From Linnemannia schmuckeri (lineage: Eukaryota > Mortierellomycota > Mortierellomycetes > Mortierellales > Mortierellaceae): a stretch of 64,000 nt of DNA. The notes under the pieces were generated by a model. The model did not search any database. It had not been told where the DNA came from and saw only the letters and a program-made list of their open reading frames with translations. This document shows, piece by piece, positions 45,416 to 56,530 of this stretch. The stretch spans positions 62,001 through 126,000 of the forward strand of contig JANATG010000007.1 of the NCBI GenBank assembly GCA_029449235.1, in the 5' to 3' direction. A program made the translations under genes and the position numbers. Positions within the stretch are counted from its first letter, which is position 1, and every line of letters starts with the position of its first letter.

Positions 45416-46757
45416 CTATGAAGACTCAGTCTCGGTCTTCTTGATGTCCTTGGCAAAGGTCTGCGAGACGATCAGAGGGAAGGCAATGGTGGCGTCGGCA
45501 TAGACCTTGACAGACTTGGCATCCAAGCGGATCTTGCCCCACGACACAGCTTCATCCGGTCTGGCACCTGCATCACTTCCGTCAAACTCCTGTCCAGTGT
45601 TGATAAAAACTGCATAGTCTGCTCCATTACGCTACAAGGGCCACAAATATAAACAAAAAAGTAGTGTGAGCATAACTAGGTGTCATTATATAACATCTGA
45701 ACAAAATAACCAACAATGAAACAAGCAGGAGAAATAATACCATAAGGTTAGCGTTGCAGATGTGGTGCTTGACAACGCCGCCTCCGAGGATGATGACTCC
45801 GGTCTTCTTGGCAAAGACTGCCTGGTTATTCATGTTCCGAATGTCCGACACAATGTCAATGATCAGGCCTGGGTTCTTGTACGAGTGAAAGTAGATCATA
45901 TCACCCAACGAGCCGTCAGTCAACGCTGGGCAAAACACTGGAATATCGTTCTAAAAAGTTGTTTAGAGAATAGAAAGCCATGTTAGTTTGGTGATCAACC
46001 ATAGTCATTCTTGCTCCAGACCACAAGAGAGAATTTTTCTCACTCAGCTCACCTTGTAAGCCCAGTAGTAAATCGACTCCTCATGAGCAATCTCCCTGCC
46101 TAATCTTCTGATGACGCTGCTGGGTGTCCAGTGAGCCTTCTCCTCTCCGTTCTGCTCCGCCAACATCTTGTCGAGAATTGGGACAACCCAATCCTCAAAC
46201 TTGCAGTAGTTGTCATTCGGCACAAGCAAGTTCCCGATCCTGTTGAGGCCCTGTCGTCTCAGCTTTGCGCCCTCCAACGAAAACTCGCCCAAGTAGGTTG
46301 GTGCCAAACACTTGATAAAGTCCTCCTCAATGCCTCCTGCAGATGAGACCAAGCAGTCGACAAGTTTGTGTTGGACCAAGAACCGGATGATCTCTCGGAC
46401 TCCTGAAGAGACGAGGTTGGAGGTGTAGCCCAAGAAGATCTTGCATTTGACCGAGCGACGGTACTCTGGATCGAGAAGTTCAGGGTCGACAGGGTTCTCC
46501 TCCGTAGAAGCAGGGAGAGGATCGTCGGAGAGACGCCACTGACGCATCTCATTGATAATCTCGATCGCCTTCCCAATAGCCGAGGCCTGGAATCCCGAGG
46601 TGATAAAGGTGGAGAGGAGAGAGTCGAGGCTGACAGTCTGGTTGAAGTCTGGTCCCTTGATCACGACCGAGTCCTTGGGCATCTCTGTCGATGCTACAAA
46701 GACGGCTGCCTGTGTCGAGTCGGGAAGTGCCTCCTGTCCTGGTCCTGATGCTGACAT
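45416..46757 (-). CDS. DHPS: Deoxyhypusine synthase
   Basis: NAD-dependent transfer of the butylamine moiety of spermidine to one lysine of eIF5A, the first step of hypusine formation in the cytosol. 376 residues from exons 46757-46053, 45950-45741 and 45631-45416, in frame. The ATG at 46757 was chosen because family homology starts soon after (VVIKGPDFNQTVSLDSLL). Family blocks: IFLGYTSNLVSSGVREIIRF (NAD-binding), CLVSSAGGIEEDFIKCL, YLGEFSLEGAKLRRQGLNRI, NDIPVFCPALTDGSLGDMI, ILGGGVVKHHICNANLM, NGADYAVFINTGQEFDGSD and EAVSWGKI; the last holds the catalytic Lys. Length is normal. The gene is divergent from the Gon7-like gene with 220 bases between starts. Confidence 0.96.
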
Positions 46758-46977
46758 GCCGGTTGTTACTTTGTTGTGTGAGGCGAATGGTGTCAAGACG
46801 AAAAAAGAAGGGCAAGGTACACAAAAAGTCCGTTGAAGAACCATTGGCTGTGGCTTTGATCGAACAACAACGCATCACGTGCACTACCGCTCTGTTGAAA
46901 AGTGCAAAGTGTAAAGTGCGTTGCTATGGTAAAACACTTTCCTCCCTTCACCTCCATCACGTCTCAAGCAGCCAGTC
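46758..46977. promoter_or_regulatory. Compact divergent promoter of DHPS and the Gon7-like gene
   Basis: Only 220 bases separate the two start codons, so both promoters and leaders overlap. It contains AAAGTGCAAAGTGTAAAGTG near 46899-46918. No recognised operator. Confidence 0.5.
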
Positions 46978-47826
46978 ATGTCGATTTCCTCAGTCACCGC
47001 AACATATAGCGTCACTACGCCTTCGCAGGATACCACCGCCACCACTAAGCCAGAGGGAACTTCAGGACCCATCCTCACCTTCGAGGTTCCAATCGATTCC
47101 TCTTACAACACTGCCTCGCCCGACCAACTCCAAAAGGAGCAGTACCTGAGCGCCCTTGCCAAGGCCCTCTCCGCCCTCCAAGAATCCATCAACACCGGCT
47201 TGACTGAACGTCTCGTACAACATGGTGTACTGGAGGACAAGGGCGACAACCCCATCGATGTCAAGAATAAGGTCCGCACCAAGATCCCAGGACAGCCCAA
47301 CAACTCCAAGAAGGGCCAGACCAAGAAGCAACAACTTCGCGAACAACAGGAGCAAAAGGACAAATCGGCATTAGCAACATCGACAGAGCCAGCATCATCA
47401 ACAACAAAACATGTGCAAGGAACAGGAACAACAACGGTCACACCAGGTGTCGAAGCAATCTCGCTGACATTCACCTCTACAGCTGCTCCTGAGACCTCCT
47501 CTGCCATGGACATCGACCGTACTCCATCCTCGACTGCCGAAACCGCCGCATCCACAGACGCTCTGGAACTGGAAGATCAATACAAGCCCAAGGGTGGAAT
47601 CTACGGAAGCGATGATGAGGAGGAGGATGCTACTGCCAAAGACGAAGTCGATCTGGTCATGGAGGCTGACCCTGGTGAGATTGACGGTGCTTGTCTAGAG
47701 CTGCCCAAGGAGCAGGATGCATCCTCCGCTGCGCCATTCCAGACTAAGAAACGAAACGAGCTCCCTGTCGACCTTGCTGGCGAGGATTCTGCTGCGAGCA
47801 AGAAGTCGCGAGGATCAGAGGCATAG
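46978..47826 (+). CDS. Possible Gon7-like KEOPS/EKC subunit with long acidic tail
   Basis: 282 residues, single exon, stop TAG. The N-terminal 90 residues resemble the small fungal KEOPS subunit Gon7: a short ATYSVTTP strand, a gap, a second strand (ILTFEVP), then one helix YLSALAKALSALQESINTGL followed by TERLV. This pattern of strands plus a helix ending in LQ..IN..LTER is the basis of the guess; it is weak and from memory of the family. The rest is disordered: a Lys/Gln-rich segment (about 105-130), a Thr/Ser-rich linker and an acidic tail with GGIYGSDDEEED. Gon7 helps the KEOPS complex make t6A in tRNA. The protein is far longer than yeast Gon7 (about 120 residues). Alternative: an unrelated disordered nuclear protein. 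Confidence 0.5.
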   Translation: MSISSVTATYSVTTPSQDTTATTKPEGTSGPILTFEVPIDSSYNTASPDQLQKEQYLSALAKALSALQESINTGLTERLVQHGVLEDKGDNPIDVKNKVRTKIPGQPNNSKKGQTKKQQLREQQEQKDKSALATSTEPASSTTKHVQGTGTTTVTPGVEAISLTFTSTAAPETSSAMDIDRTPSSTAETAASTDALELEDQYKPKGGIYGSDDEEEDATAKDEVDLVMEADPGEIDGACLELPKEQDASSAAPFQTKKRNELPVDLAGEDSAASKKSRGSEA

Positions 47827-48888
47827 TCGTTCTTGAGTGTAGTTCGTAACGACCATAAAATATCAGCACTATGAACACGGCGAATGGAAATATCTGGTTA
47901 ACGGGATGCTTATACCATGGATGATGAGGAGGGACCAGTTTATCTGAGGCTGGTAAAAATGATTAACGCAGATTTTCGCCCAGCCAGTCCATCACCTCGT
48001 ACTTTCACGCGAGGCTTTTTGGCGGCTTTTTCTGTCCTTAACCATGGCAAGATATGCATACACTTTTCACACGACGCTAGCAAGCCCTTGTCTATAGTGC
48101 TAGCACGTGCTTTTTTACATGGGAATGGAACAGACTTTTGGTCAATTCTAAGTCACATTTTTGTAAAAGTTCAGTCGGTCCTCAATCTTCCCACTCATCA
48201 CAGCTGAGGGGAGACAACAACAACGACACATACTCTCTCTTCCTCTTTCCTGTCCAATTCGAGATTCCTGGTGACTGGTGCAAGAGCACAGGAAGGACGC
48301 ACAAGGAGCACAAAATGGTTTTGCCAGCCTACGGGCAGCCACTCAGGTTCGGACCCAGGCATGAACTGGTGTCACTGTCTAGTCCCAACAACAATAGAGA
48401 TCTTGTTGATGCAAGGCTTATAATCGGCCCCTGCTTCGGATAGTCAACAAGAGGCTGTTGAAGTGAGTAACAGCGGTCAGAACTGTCATTGTCTCTCTAG
48501 ACGTCATGAAAGCGGGACCCGTTTACACACGTATGGAGTGCTGGGGGTATCCCTCAGCGGAAGTAATAGTGCGCTTAGTGTGGAGGTGTGCGAATATGTC
48601 CTTGAGCTTATGGTCGCAACAGTGCACTTTTAAAATTCACTGACCTGCCTTTAAAGTTGCGGTATGCGTTGTCTCTCTCATTCTCGTTGAGGAAAGAGGG
48701 GGGGGGGGGGTCTGCACTATGGTTAATTACTTGCCCCTTCCTTTCGCTCTACTTCGCCTCACTTGCACGGGCATTTAGAACAAAAGTTAGTAATAAATGG
48801 AATATGTTTTGATTTTATTGCTTTCTGGTCGATCTCTCGGCTGGAATGAGCTGACTGATATGCCTATTTCCAATTCCCTACTAACATC
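47827..48888. other. Intergenic region before the transposase ORF
   Basis: Mixed composition, a G13 run near 48699-48711, no convincing coding region. I found no terminal inverted repeat here that pairs with the far side of the transposase ORF. Confidence 0.5.
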
Positions 48889-49962
48889 TTAGTCTCGCTG
48901 TTTGACCTGCATCCCCTTGGCTTGGCGAACTGCTTCGACCCTACTGGGCATCGACATGATGAGATCCTGACAGAACTTCACAGGGATATTGCGCCATTCA
49001 GTCACAATTCGCTCCCATAGCTCCTCTTGGCCCTTAGGGCTCTTGCGATACTTCCACAGTCGCTTCCTGACATAATCCCACATCTCAACCGTCGGATCAA
49101 GGTCGGGTGAATGAGTTGGTCCGAGCAAGAGAGTCCCTTCGGCCTCAGAGAAATGAGCGGCCCGCAGAGTGTCGATCGTCTTTTTGGTCTTGTGTGGCAC
49201 GGGTCCTGTCCTGTGATGGAAAACAAGTCCGTCCCTGGCAACACCCCAGCTCTCGATCGAAGCCTCCAAGTCCTCTTTCAGAATCTGGACATAGCGCTCG
49301 ATGCTCCTGGTCTGATCCTCGTCGATCTGGGTGATATTTCCCGGTCCGTTCCATGAGAAACACGCCCATACTTGCACTTCCCAGCCTCCATAGGCGACGG
49401 AGTCATCAAACGCATATGGATCACGAATGTCGACCCACATAACGGTCCGCTCGCCTCCACAGCCGTCACCAAACTTGGTTCTTCCTGACCAAATAACCTT
49501 TTCCCAATCCTCCTTAGTCCAGTCCTTGTACTTGTCTACAAAACTCAGTCGTCCTTGGATGTTGTGTGTATCAGGTGCTCGCCGTGTTGGTGGTGATGGT
49601 GGTGGTGCCTCTGGCGCTGCAGCTGGTTCATTTGACTGCTTCTTGGTCTTAACACCAAGTGCAGGGTGCTGGCGACTGCGGAGTGTTTTAGTTACAGACT
49701 TCTTTGGTGCAGGTGAAGTAGCAAAGGCATACTTGAAGGTGCCTTGTCTGCTCTTGGGTCGCAGATTTTCAAAGATGAGACCGGAGTCCTTCTTGGGTCG
49801 TCCTGCTGCCTTGGTGAAGGGGATGTTTTCACTGTTGGCACGACGGATGAGACCGACAGAAGAGGATGAGATGTTGAGTGTTTGTGAGACCTCCTTGGTT
49901 GTTGCTCCTGCGGCCATCATCCTCACTGCCTCGTCTGTCTTTTCCTGTGATATACGTGGCAT
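48889..49962 (-). mobile_element. Tc1/mariner-type transposase ORF, catalytically degenerate
   Basis: An intact 357-codon ORF. The N-terminus is a helix-turn-helix (KTDEAVRMMAAGATTKEVSQ, TLNISSSSVGLIRRA), followed by a disordered Pro/Ala-rich linker and a DDE-type domain: DWTKEDWEKVIWSGRTKF, VWACFSWNGPGNITQI, GLVFHHRTGPVPHKTKK, THSPDLDPTVEMWDYVRKRL. Compared with Tc1 enzymes, where I expect a DES block after VIWS and a QQDN block after VF, the first two catalytic Asp are replaced (SGR and HHRTG); only the last acidic position (VEMW) is kept. The frame is otherwise open, so the protein may be translated but should not cut DNA. Either a recently dead copy or a domesticated DNA-binding protein. 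No terminal inverted repeats were found. An A32 tract lies about 70 bases upstream of the ATG. Confidence 0.8.
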
Positions 49963-50031
49963 CCTTTGAGACGTCTTAGGTGGAGTGTTGGTTGCTGTTG
50001 GTTGGGTCGTTGTGCTGCCGTTGAGGAAAAG

Positions 50032-50063
<32 letters not shown>
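50032..50063. repeat. A32 homopolymer
   Basis: 32 A in a row, poly(T) on the coding strand of the transposase ORF, about 70 bases before its ATG. Confidence 0.9.
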
Positions 50064-50065
<2 letters not shown>

Positions 50066-50667
50066 AAAACAAAGAAATTTCGACTTTAACGGAAGGATTG
50101 AGCAGGAACACAAGAATGATGGTCTTAAAAAAAAGCTGATTTCAAAGGAGTCACTCAGACCCCCTCAAGTAAAAGTTAGCGCGCATAAGAGTGACAAACA
50201 AGCACGAATGGGAAGAAGACAGGCGACCAACGGCGATATGGTACAACGCGAATGGGAATAAAACAGGCAAACGCACAAGAAGTAATTGCTCGCACATCTC
50301 TTGAGCACGAAATGCCGATTTCGTTATCTACCCCTTTCAGAAATTTGGTGGCGTCCTTTCCCTTGCCTTTCTGATAGTTTTATTTTTGTCCTCTGTGAGG
50401 CTGAACCTTCAACGCCTTCAGTTTTAGGTACATGTACATTGTCGTTCCTTTTTAACTCCCAGAAAGACAAAGGAGCGATGAGTATAACAACCCTGCTGCA
50501 ACTTCCGATTGTACGGATGCGTTAGCGACTATTATCAACTTATCGCCAACAAAGTATAAACCATAAAACAACAAAAAAACAATGTGCCCTCACAAGTGAG
50601 ATGCCCCCATTATGAAGAACCCAAGGGAGCCAACAGGTTCAGTCCTGTCCCTTCGTATCCATCTCGT

Positions 50668-50668
<1 letters not shown>

Positions 50669-50732
<64 letters not shown>
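50669..50732. repeat. T64 homopolymer
   Basis: 64 T in a row, the longest homopolymer in the window, without interruption in the given sequence. Confidence 0.9.
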
Positions 50733-52127
50733 CGGAGGCGTATCTGAGGAAAACAAAGAGTATATTGTCCATGCTTCAATGTTCTATTGCACGGGCGTGT
50801 AAGCTATTTACACCAGGTGATCGTCAAATGAAGATATTCTCCACAAGCTCAAATCTGTCCCTTCGCGCCCTTCTCTTCCTTTTTTCTTTTTCTTTTGTTT
50901 TTGACATTCTTGTCATTTCTCCTCATCACACTCTATTGTTTGTGAACTACAACTTTCATTTGTTCAGCTCTCTCGTCTATTCTGCAAGCGCGTGTTAATG
51001 ACTCCTTAGTTATACGAATCCAACTAACTTCGATTCATTTGCCCGCCCTCATGGTCGCCCTTATTGTTAACCACAACTATTCTTTCCATCGGTGCAGGAA
51101 TGGACGTGTAACAATAAAAGAAACCGGCGTCAGTGCGGCATGAGCATTCCAGGGCTGGGGATACTGTTTTGCAGAAAACGACACGAGCAGTAGATATATA
51201 TTTTTCGAACAATAACAGCGTGCATAGAAATGGAGGAAGGAGAAAGACGAGGTACCGTGGACCAAGGACAAAAGAGAAAGATAATTTTTCTTTTCCTACG
51301 CCGAAATATAACACCTCTTCTCAATACAAAACAAAAGAAACAGGTAGAAAAACATACACCCATTCAAACCATCCATACCATGTGAATGCGTGTAAGCGTA
51401 TAATGCGTTTTTTCTTGACAAAGGTGCAGTTGGCCGCGGGGAGGAAGAAGGTGCCCCACGGGTTTAATAGTTATACGAGAGGGAGGGGCAGAGAGAAAGA
51501 GAACAGCAGTTGGGTGGGAGGACAACGATCAGGAGACAAAGAAGATGGTTCACACATATAGTTACAAACGAACGTTAATTTCACGGCGTGGATGAAGGTA
51601 GCACAAACAAGACAGCGAGGCGTACGATGTTTGATGAATCTAGAAGGGCCTAAAGACAAAGAATGAGGGACAGAAAGCAGGTTAAGTCGAGAACATGTAG
51701 AGTAGTTGAAGTGGGGCAAGAAGAGAAGCTATGGTTGCACGAACGATTGGGTTTGTCTGATTGCCGGCTCAATTGTTGTTTTTATAGTTGTTGCCACTGT
51801 TGCTCGCTGTATTGTTATTATTGCTACCGCTGTTGTCTATTTTGTTGTGTTGCTGTTGTCTGCTATCGGTTTTGACATCGATGCTTCGATATCGAATATC
51901 GAGGACCAGATTCGATCGAAGTGCGGATGGGAAGGTGGAGAAAGGATGGAAAGGGGCTGTTCGGAACTGCTTTGCTTTTTTGTCGGAAAAACAGTAGGGC
52001 ATTCCTCTCTCTTGTCCTTCTCCACTTTCAAGACTTCTTCACTAGCAACCGATTGCCTCTTCTTCTCTTCCATTCTTCACCTTTTGTCCCGAACCCTCTT
52101 CACCTTCGTTCCCTCTCACCTCCACTC

Positions 52128-54425
52128 ATGTCGACCTTAGGCGCTGTTTCTGCCAACACACTCAAGCTGGCGATTCCCATCAGTGCTGGTGTCATCTCAT
52201 TGGCTTACCTGTGCGCTCAACTGTTCAACAACAACACCCGCACTGAATATGAGTCCGAGGAGGTAACAAAAGAAAACACAAGGAGGACATATGGAGAGAG
52301 GGTGACTAATTCATGAATGACCGCTGCTGGACAGTATAGCCCTCCTTCACTTTTTTTTGATTAACTAAGTGTCATGCATCCTCATGCAAATCTATGCACA
52401 CTTGTGTTTTACAACACCGATATCTCTTTGTACCTTTTGAACATAGATGATTCCAAAAGTATCGCTGCGCGAGGGAGACTCAAATCATGATGCCGAGTAC
52501 AACGAGGACCCTGACGCATTCCTGCTCCTGTGTGAACAGACCTATGGTCCTGTCTTCCAAATCCAGCGTCTTAAACAGACTCTTATCGTCGTCTCAGGCC
52601 CTTTGTTAACCAGAGAGATCCACATGCATGAGGACTTCAGTTTCAGAGACGCTGTCGAGCACATGACGGGCTACCGAGCGTTCATTCATAGTGTGATCAA
52701 GAGCCACAAGGACATCGATACAATGATACACTTTCAGCTGCTTCGTGAGGGTGTCTCGACCAAGTTGAGCAGTTTTACACCCGAAATTGTCCAGAGGATG
52801 ACCGTCACGATGGAGCAGCAGTTTGGATCCTCCGAGGGAGAGGAACCAAAGTTGATTGAGTGGCCTTTGGTCGCCCTTCAGAATGTCATTGCTGGCACGA
52901 GTAAGCGTCTTTTTCCTTTGTTGTTGCACGCTCGACTGCTTTAACGTTTGAGATGTGGTCGATATCGATAGCGTTGAATGTGTGTTTGCTTCTTTATTGG
53001 GTTATAGTTGAGTCCCACGCCGAATCACACAGAGTTTGTTTGGCTTTCTTTATAGTTCTTCGATTTACTGTCCCTTTCTTTTTGCTCACTAACGGCTCTC
53101 GTTGTTTGTTCTCCTCTCTACCTTCCTCTCTTCTATTACTTTCGCTTTCGCATGATTTCGTGCTTTCCCTTCGTCGTCGATGGCAAAAACAACGATGAAC
53201 CATTTAGTGGCTCAAATTTTCATGGGATCAGAGATTGCCGAGAACTCCCAGGTGCTCCAGACGTTCATCAACTGCACCCACGATTTTGGCAAGATCATCA
53301 ACCAGAACACCGAAAGCCGCGACACCAGCAAAATTCTCCAGACCAAGGCTCAATATGGATACTTCAATGCCATGCACAAGCACCGTCAAGTCCTCTTCGA
53401 GGCCGCAGAACCCATTGTCGAACAACGTCGTCAGCAAGAACGCCTGGCTGCTGAGCAAGGAGTCGAGTATGCACGGCCCCAGGATATGTTGCAGAGAATG
53501 CTGGATAATGCGGGCGAGTATGGGTTTGTGGATCTTGAGGATATCTGTGGGCATTTGATACTGTTGATCCTTGCGAGCATGCATACGACCTTGGAGGCTG
53601 GGATGAACGTGTTGTTCTATTTGGCAGCGTTCCCGGAGTCGCTTCAGCCTCTGTATGAAGAAATTGAGGCGCTGTTAGACGCGCAGGCAAAGGACCGTGA
53701 GGAGCAACGTCAGAGCCATCGTAAGAAAGGGACGATGTCTTCGTTTGAGAGCACAGATCTAGACCCCTCGTTGGATCGTGAGATCACAGAGTTTGTGGTC
53801 AAGAGAGCCGTCAACGTGGATTCCTTCCTGAAAGAGATGTTCCGGTACCGAGTGGAGCGTTTGGCAAGTCCACATTTGGCGCGCAACGATGTAATGTTGT
53901 CGACGGGGCATGTCATCCGTAAGGGCGAGAAGGTCATTGTCAATATGCGGTCGGTTCATCAAGACAAGGTCCATGGTGATGACCTGACAGAGTTCCGCCC
54001 CTGGAGGTTCGTTGGCAAAAATCCTGGCGCTGCCAAGGCCTCCAAAGACTACATAACCTTTGGTCTCGGGAAGTAAGTCTCGTTTGCCTTTTCTTTTTGC
54101 TACGCGTTTTCTCCAGCTCTCATTCTCATACTCCTTCAAACCAAGCCCGCGTGTTAATCTGGTTTATATCTTCCTTGCTCATAGGTACACATGCCCTGGT
54201 CGATTCTTGGCGGTGCACGATTTGAAAATCTTGGTTGCACTGGTAGTGACTAAGTACTCGACTCTTGTCTCGCAGGACAAGCAAAGGCAACTGGGCATGC
54301 TCACCTCCCCTCTTACCTATACCAGCCTGACAGGACTTTATGCCACCAGCCGCAACAAGAAAGGAAGCGGTAAGGTGTCTTCGTCTTTCTCTGTTACCCT
54401 TGCGGACGCACCCAGGGAGGAATAA
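52128..54425 (+). CDS. Cytochrome P450 monooxygenase
   Basis: 564-residue membrane-anchored P450 from exons 52128-52262, 52447-52900, 53208-54072 and 54185-54425; phases close. An N-terminal anchor helix (LKLAIPISAGVISLAYLCAQ) suggests the ER membrane. I-helix: LILLILASMHTTLEAGMN, where the usual acid/Thr pair reads His-Thr-Thr; ASxHTT-type helices are known in several fungal families. K-helix ExxR: FLKEMFRYRVER. Meander-like FRPWRFVGKNPG. Haem loop FGLGKYTCPGRFLA, with Cys at about 488 as thiolate ligand. Next to fungal P450s the I-to-K loop has an extra charged segment (KDREEQRQSHRKKG). The substrate is unknown; no biosynthetic cluster is visible around it. The 307-base intron 2 leaves the 3' acceptor choice slightly uncertain. 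Confidence 0.92.
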
Positions 54426-55869
54426 GAATCCATCCTTTCCTCTGTGCGTTTACCTCCACATAAACAAAATAAAAAACTGTAAGCATATTTTTTACTAGTA
54501 GGTGGGACCTATTAGATGCTTGGCCAATGATTGATCTCCTCTTCACATTTTAAATTATTCCTCCACACTATCTTACCAGAGGTTTACAGCTCCACAGTTG
54601 GCGCGCCGAACTCTTGTCCTACACTTTGGCATAAAACGAAAATCATATAACGCACCACGCCTGGAATAGAAAAACAATGGGTTCACTCACTCTGATTTCT
54701 TCCTCTCCTCGATCCTCTCTTTGGTTGCAGCTGTGTTCCTCGCGCCGCCCTTTTGACTTCTCCATCCCTGCCCTAGATTCCTCCCCTATTTTTACCGCCT
54801 CTTCTCTCTCCCCTTATTTCTATGCGTAATGTCTCCTATTTGTCTTTGTTCTTTTTTGTCACTTGAAATTTTCATTTAAGTATTGGCGACCACACAATCA
54901 CAACGTATTCCCAACTAACAATGTCGCTCTATCAGGGCCCGTCCTATTCGATACGCCCTACCGTTATTCCTACTATTCAACCTTTCCCGAACCCTTTTCA
55001 ATAAAACCCCGAACCACGGTTTCTTGACCTTGTATCTCTCAGCACATCGTGCTTGACTGATTAAAGTGAGTACTTTATGCTGCGAACCAAAGCATTTTCT
55101 TAAAAGTTTCGTCGAGTATTTTTTCCATTCTGCTGCATTGCCACAATAGTACTTGACTGTGTATGCGACTGGGAACGAAAGAAGGGAAGCAGAGCGAGCA
55201 AAGGAGAAATGCGATATTTTTTTGTGCTCACTGACGTTTTCATTTTAAGAGAGGAGGGCACACGTCTTGCGCACAGCGAGGGAAGAAGGTTGGACAAAGA
55301 CAACAATGAAAATTTGGCAGAGATGAGGGTACAACTGGCATTGGTGATTGGTACAGGAGACAGGTCTGGTTAAGGGCGAGCGTGGTCGAGACTGACTGAC
55401 ATAGGAAAGAGTATGACAAAATTTGATACTGTTCGAGAAAAATTAGAGTTGAGTCACCAATCTAATCAGACAGAGTCCATTCCATTCCAGAAACAAGGAA
55501 TTCATACACACAGTTTCTTTTCTCTCTGCTTTGCATACCTACACTCCTTCTCTTTCTCTATGTTTCCAACGTTGGTATTCCGCTTGAGCCATAATTTAAT
55601 AACGAGTAAGAGTGCATGACAAACATTTCATTCTACTTTCTTTCACACTAGGAGGAAGGTCTAATCAAATTAAAGGCTAGACAAAAAAATTAAAAGTATA
55701 ATAACTGCGCTACGTTTTAACATTGTTGGCCGATCTATGCCGGTGCAATTCATGCCTGTCCAATCTTCACCAGTCCAATCCTTTCCAGTCCACACCAGCT
55801 CCGATAAGCAATACGCCAGTTCTGCTATACCCGACATTGATCATCCCTCCCATCAGTTCCGGTCTGCAC
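54426..55869. other. Intergenic region downstream of the P450
   Basis: A/T-rich and C/T-rich spacer with no coding evidence. AATAAAA-like signals near 54465-54475 could serve P450 polyadenylation. Confidence 0.5.
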
Positions 55870-56530
55870 AGCTCAGTCACTTGCAACCTCGCGATCCTGA
55901 TCCTTGAACAACCCGAGCACGCCACTGCGCCATCGAAGCAGGGACTCCCAGAGATCGGCAATTCTGTTCTTTACCTTGTTCACTCGATCCGCCATTATCA
56001 CTAGGTTCTCGATCACGTATCCGCCTCTGCTGCCGATGCGATCGATAGACGACTTGACGTCCTCAACTTGCGTCCACATACCAGAAACGCTGAGAACTTA
56101 ACAAACGGAGTCACCGTTTCTTCTCCAGAGCTGGACCAACTGTGGAGCCATGACTTGAACAGGGATGGGCAACAACTTGATACGTACATGGACTGCTAAC
56201 TGTGCAAAAAGGTCAGTATTGTCGCGTGCATATTGCAAGAAGTTTGGATCTACCGATACACCGTCTGATAGCGATGTCGCCTCCATCTCCATCCCGGGCG
56301 CCATGAGTTCACAAGTTGAATCAAGGCGCCCGTTTGTGCTCGAAGTGTCCTGACCAGTCATTCAAAATCGTCTTTCGGAGTGTCCTTGGCAAAGAACTGT
56401 GTAAACAGACAAACGGGAGCGAGGTCTTACCTAGGGTCAAGATAAGTTATTCGTCTTGAAAGCTCATTGTGGCTGGTACGACAGCGGGTGCGAGATCGCA
56501 CAAACACTACGCCCTTGGGTCGCTGGTCAC
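55870..56530 (-). pseudogene. Decayed gene of an unrecognised family, copy A
   Basis: Reverse-strand relative of copy B at 61097-62130. From the 5' side: ILTLGKTSLPFVCLHSSLPR (upstream of about 56400), a frame change near 56361, then FLQYARDNTDLFAQLAVHV, PVQVMAPQLVQLWRRNGDSV, a TAA at 56100-56098, and MWTQVEDVKSSIDRIGSRGG, IENLVIMADRVNKVKNRIAD and LWESLLRWRSGVLGLFKDQD to about 55873. At the TAA, copy B has CAA. Copy A keeps TGG and CAG codons where copy B has TAG. The helical, Leu/Val-rich character gives no family. It appears to be a fast-evolving, possibly lineage-restricted gene. Confidence 0.65.

Larger units (their letters stand above)
49963..52127. other. Intergenic region with very long homopolymers
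   Basis: Contains an A32 tract (50032-50063), an imperfect direct repeat (CGAATGGGAA..ACAGGC at about 50206-50226 and 50252-50272) and a T64 tract (50669-50732). A C/T-rich stretch near 52000-52120 leads into the P450 ATG. No gene supported. Confidence 0.6.

Noticed and set aside
47917..48443. Two overlapping plus-strand frames of about 100 codons
   Set aside because: No start context, splice structure or recognisable motif; composition like the surrounding spacer.
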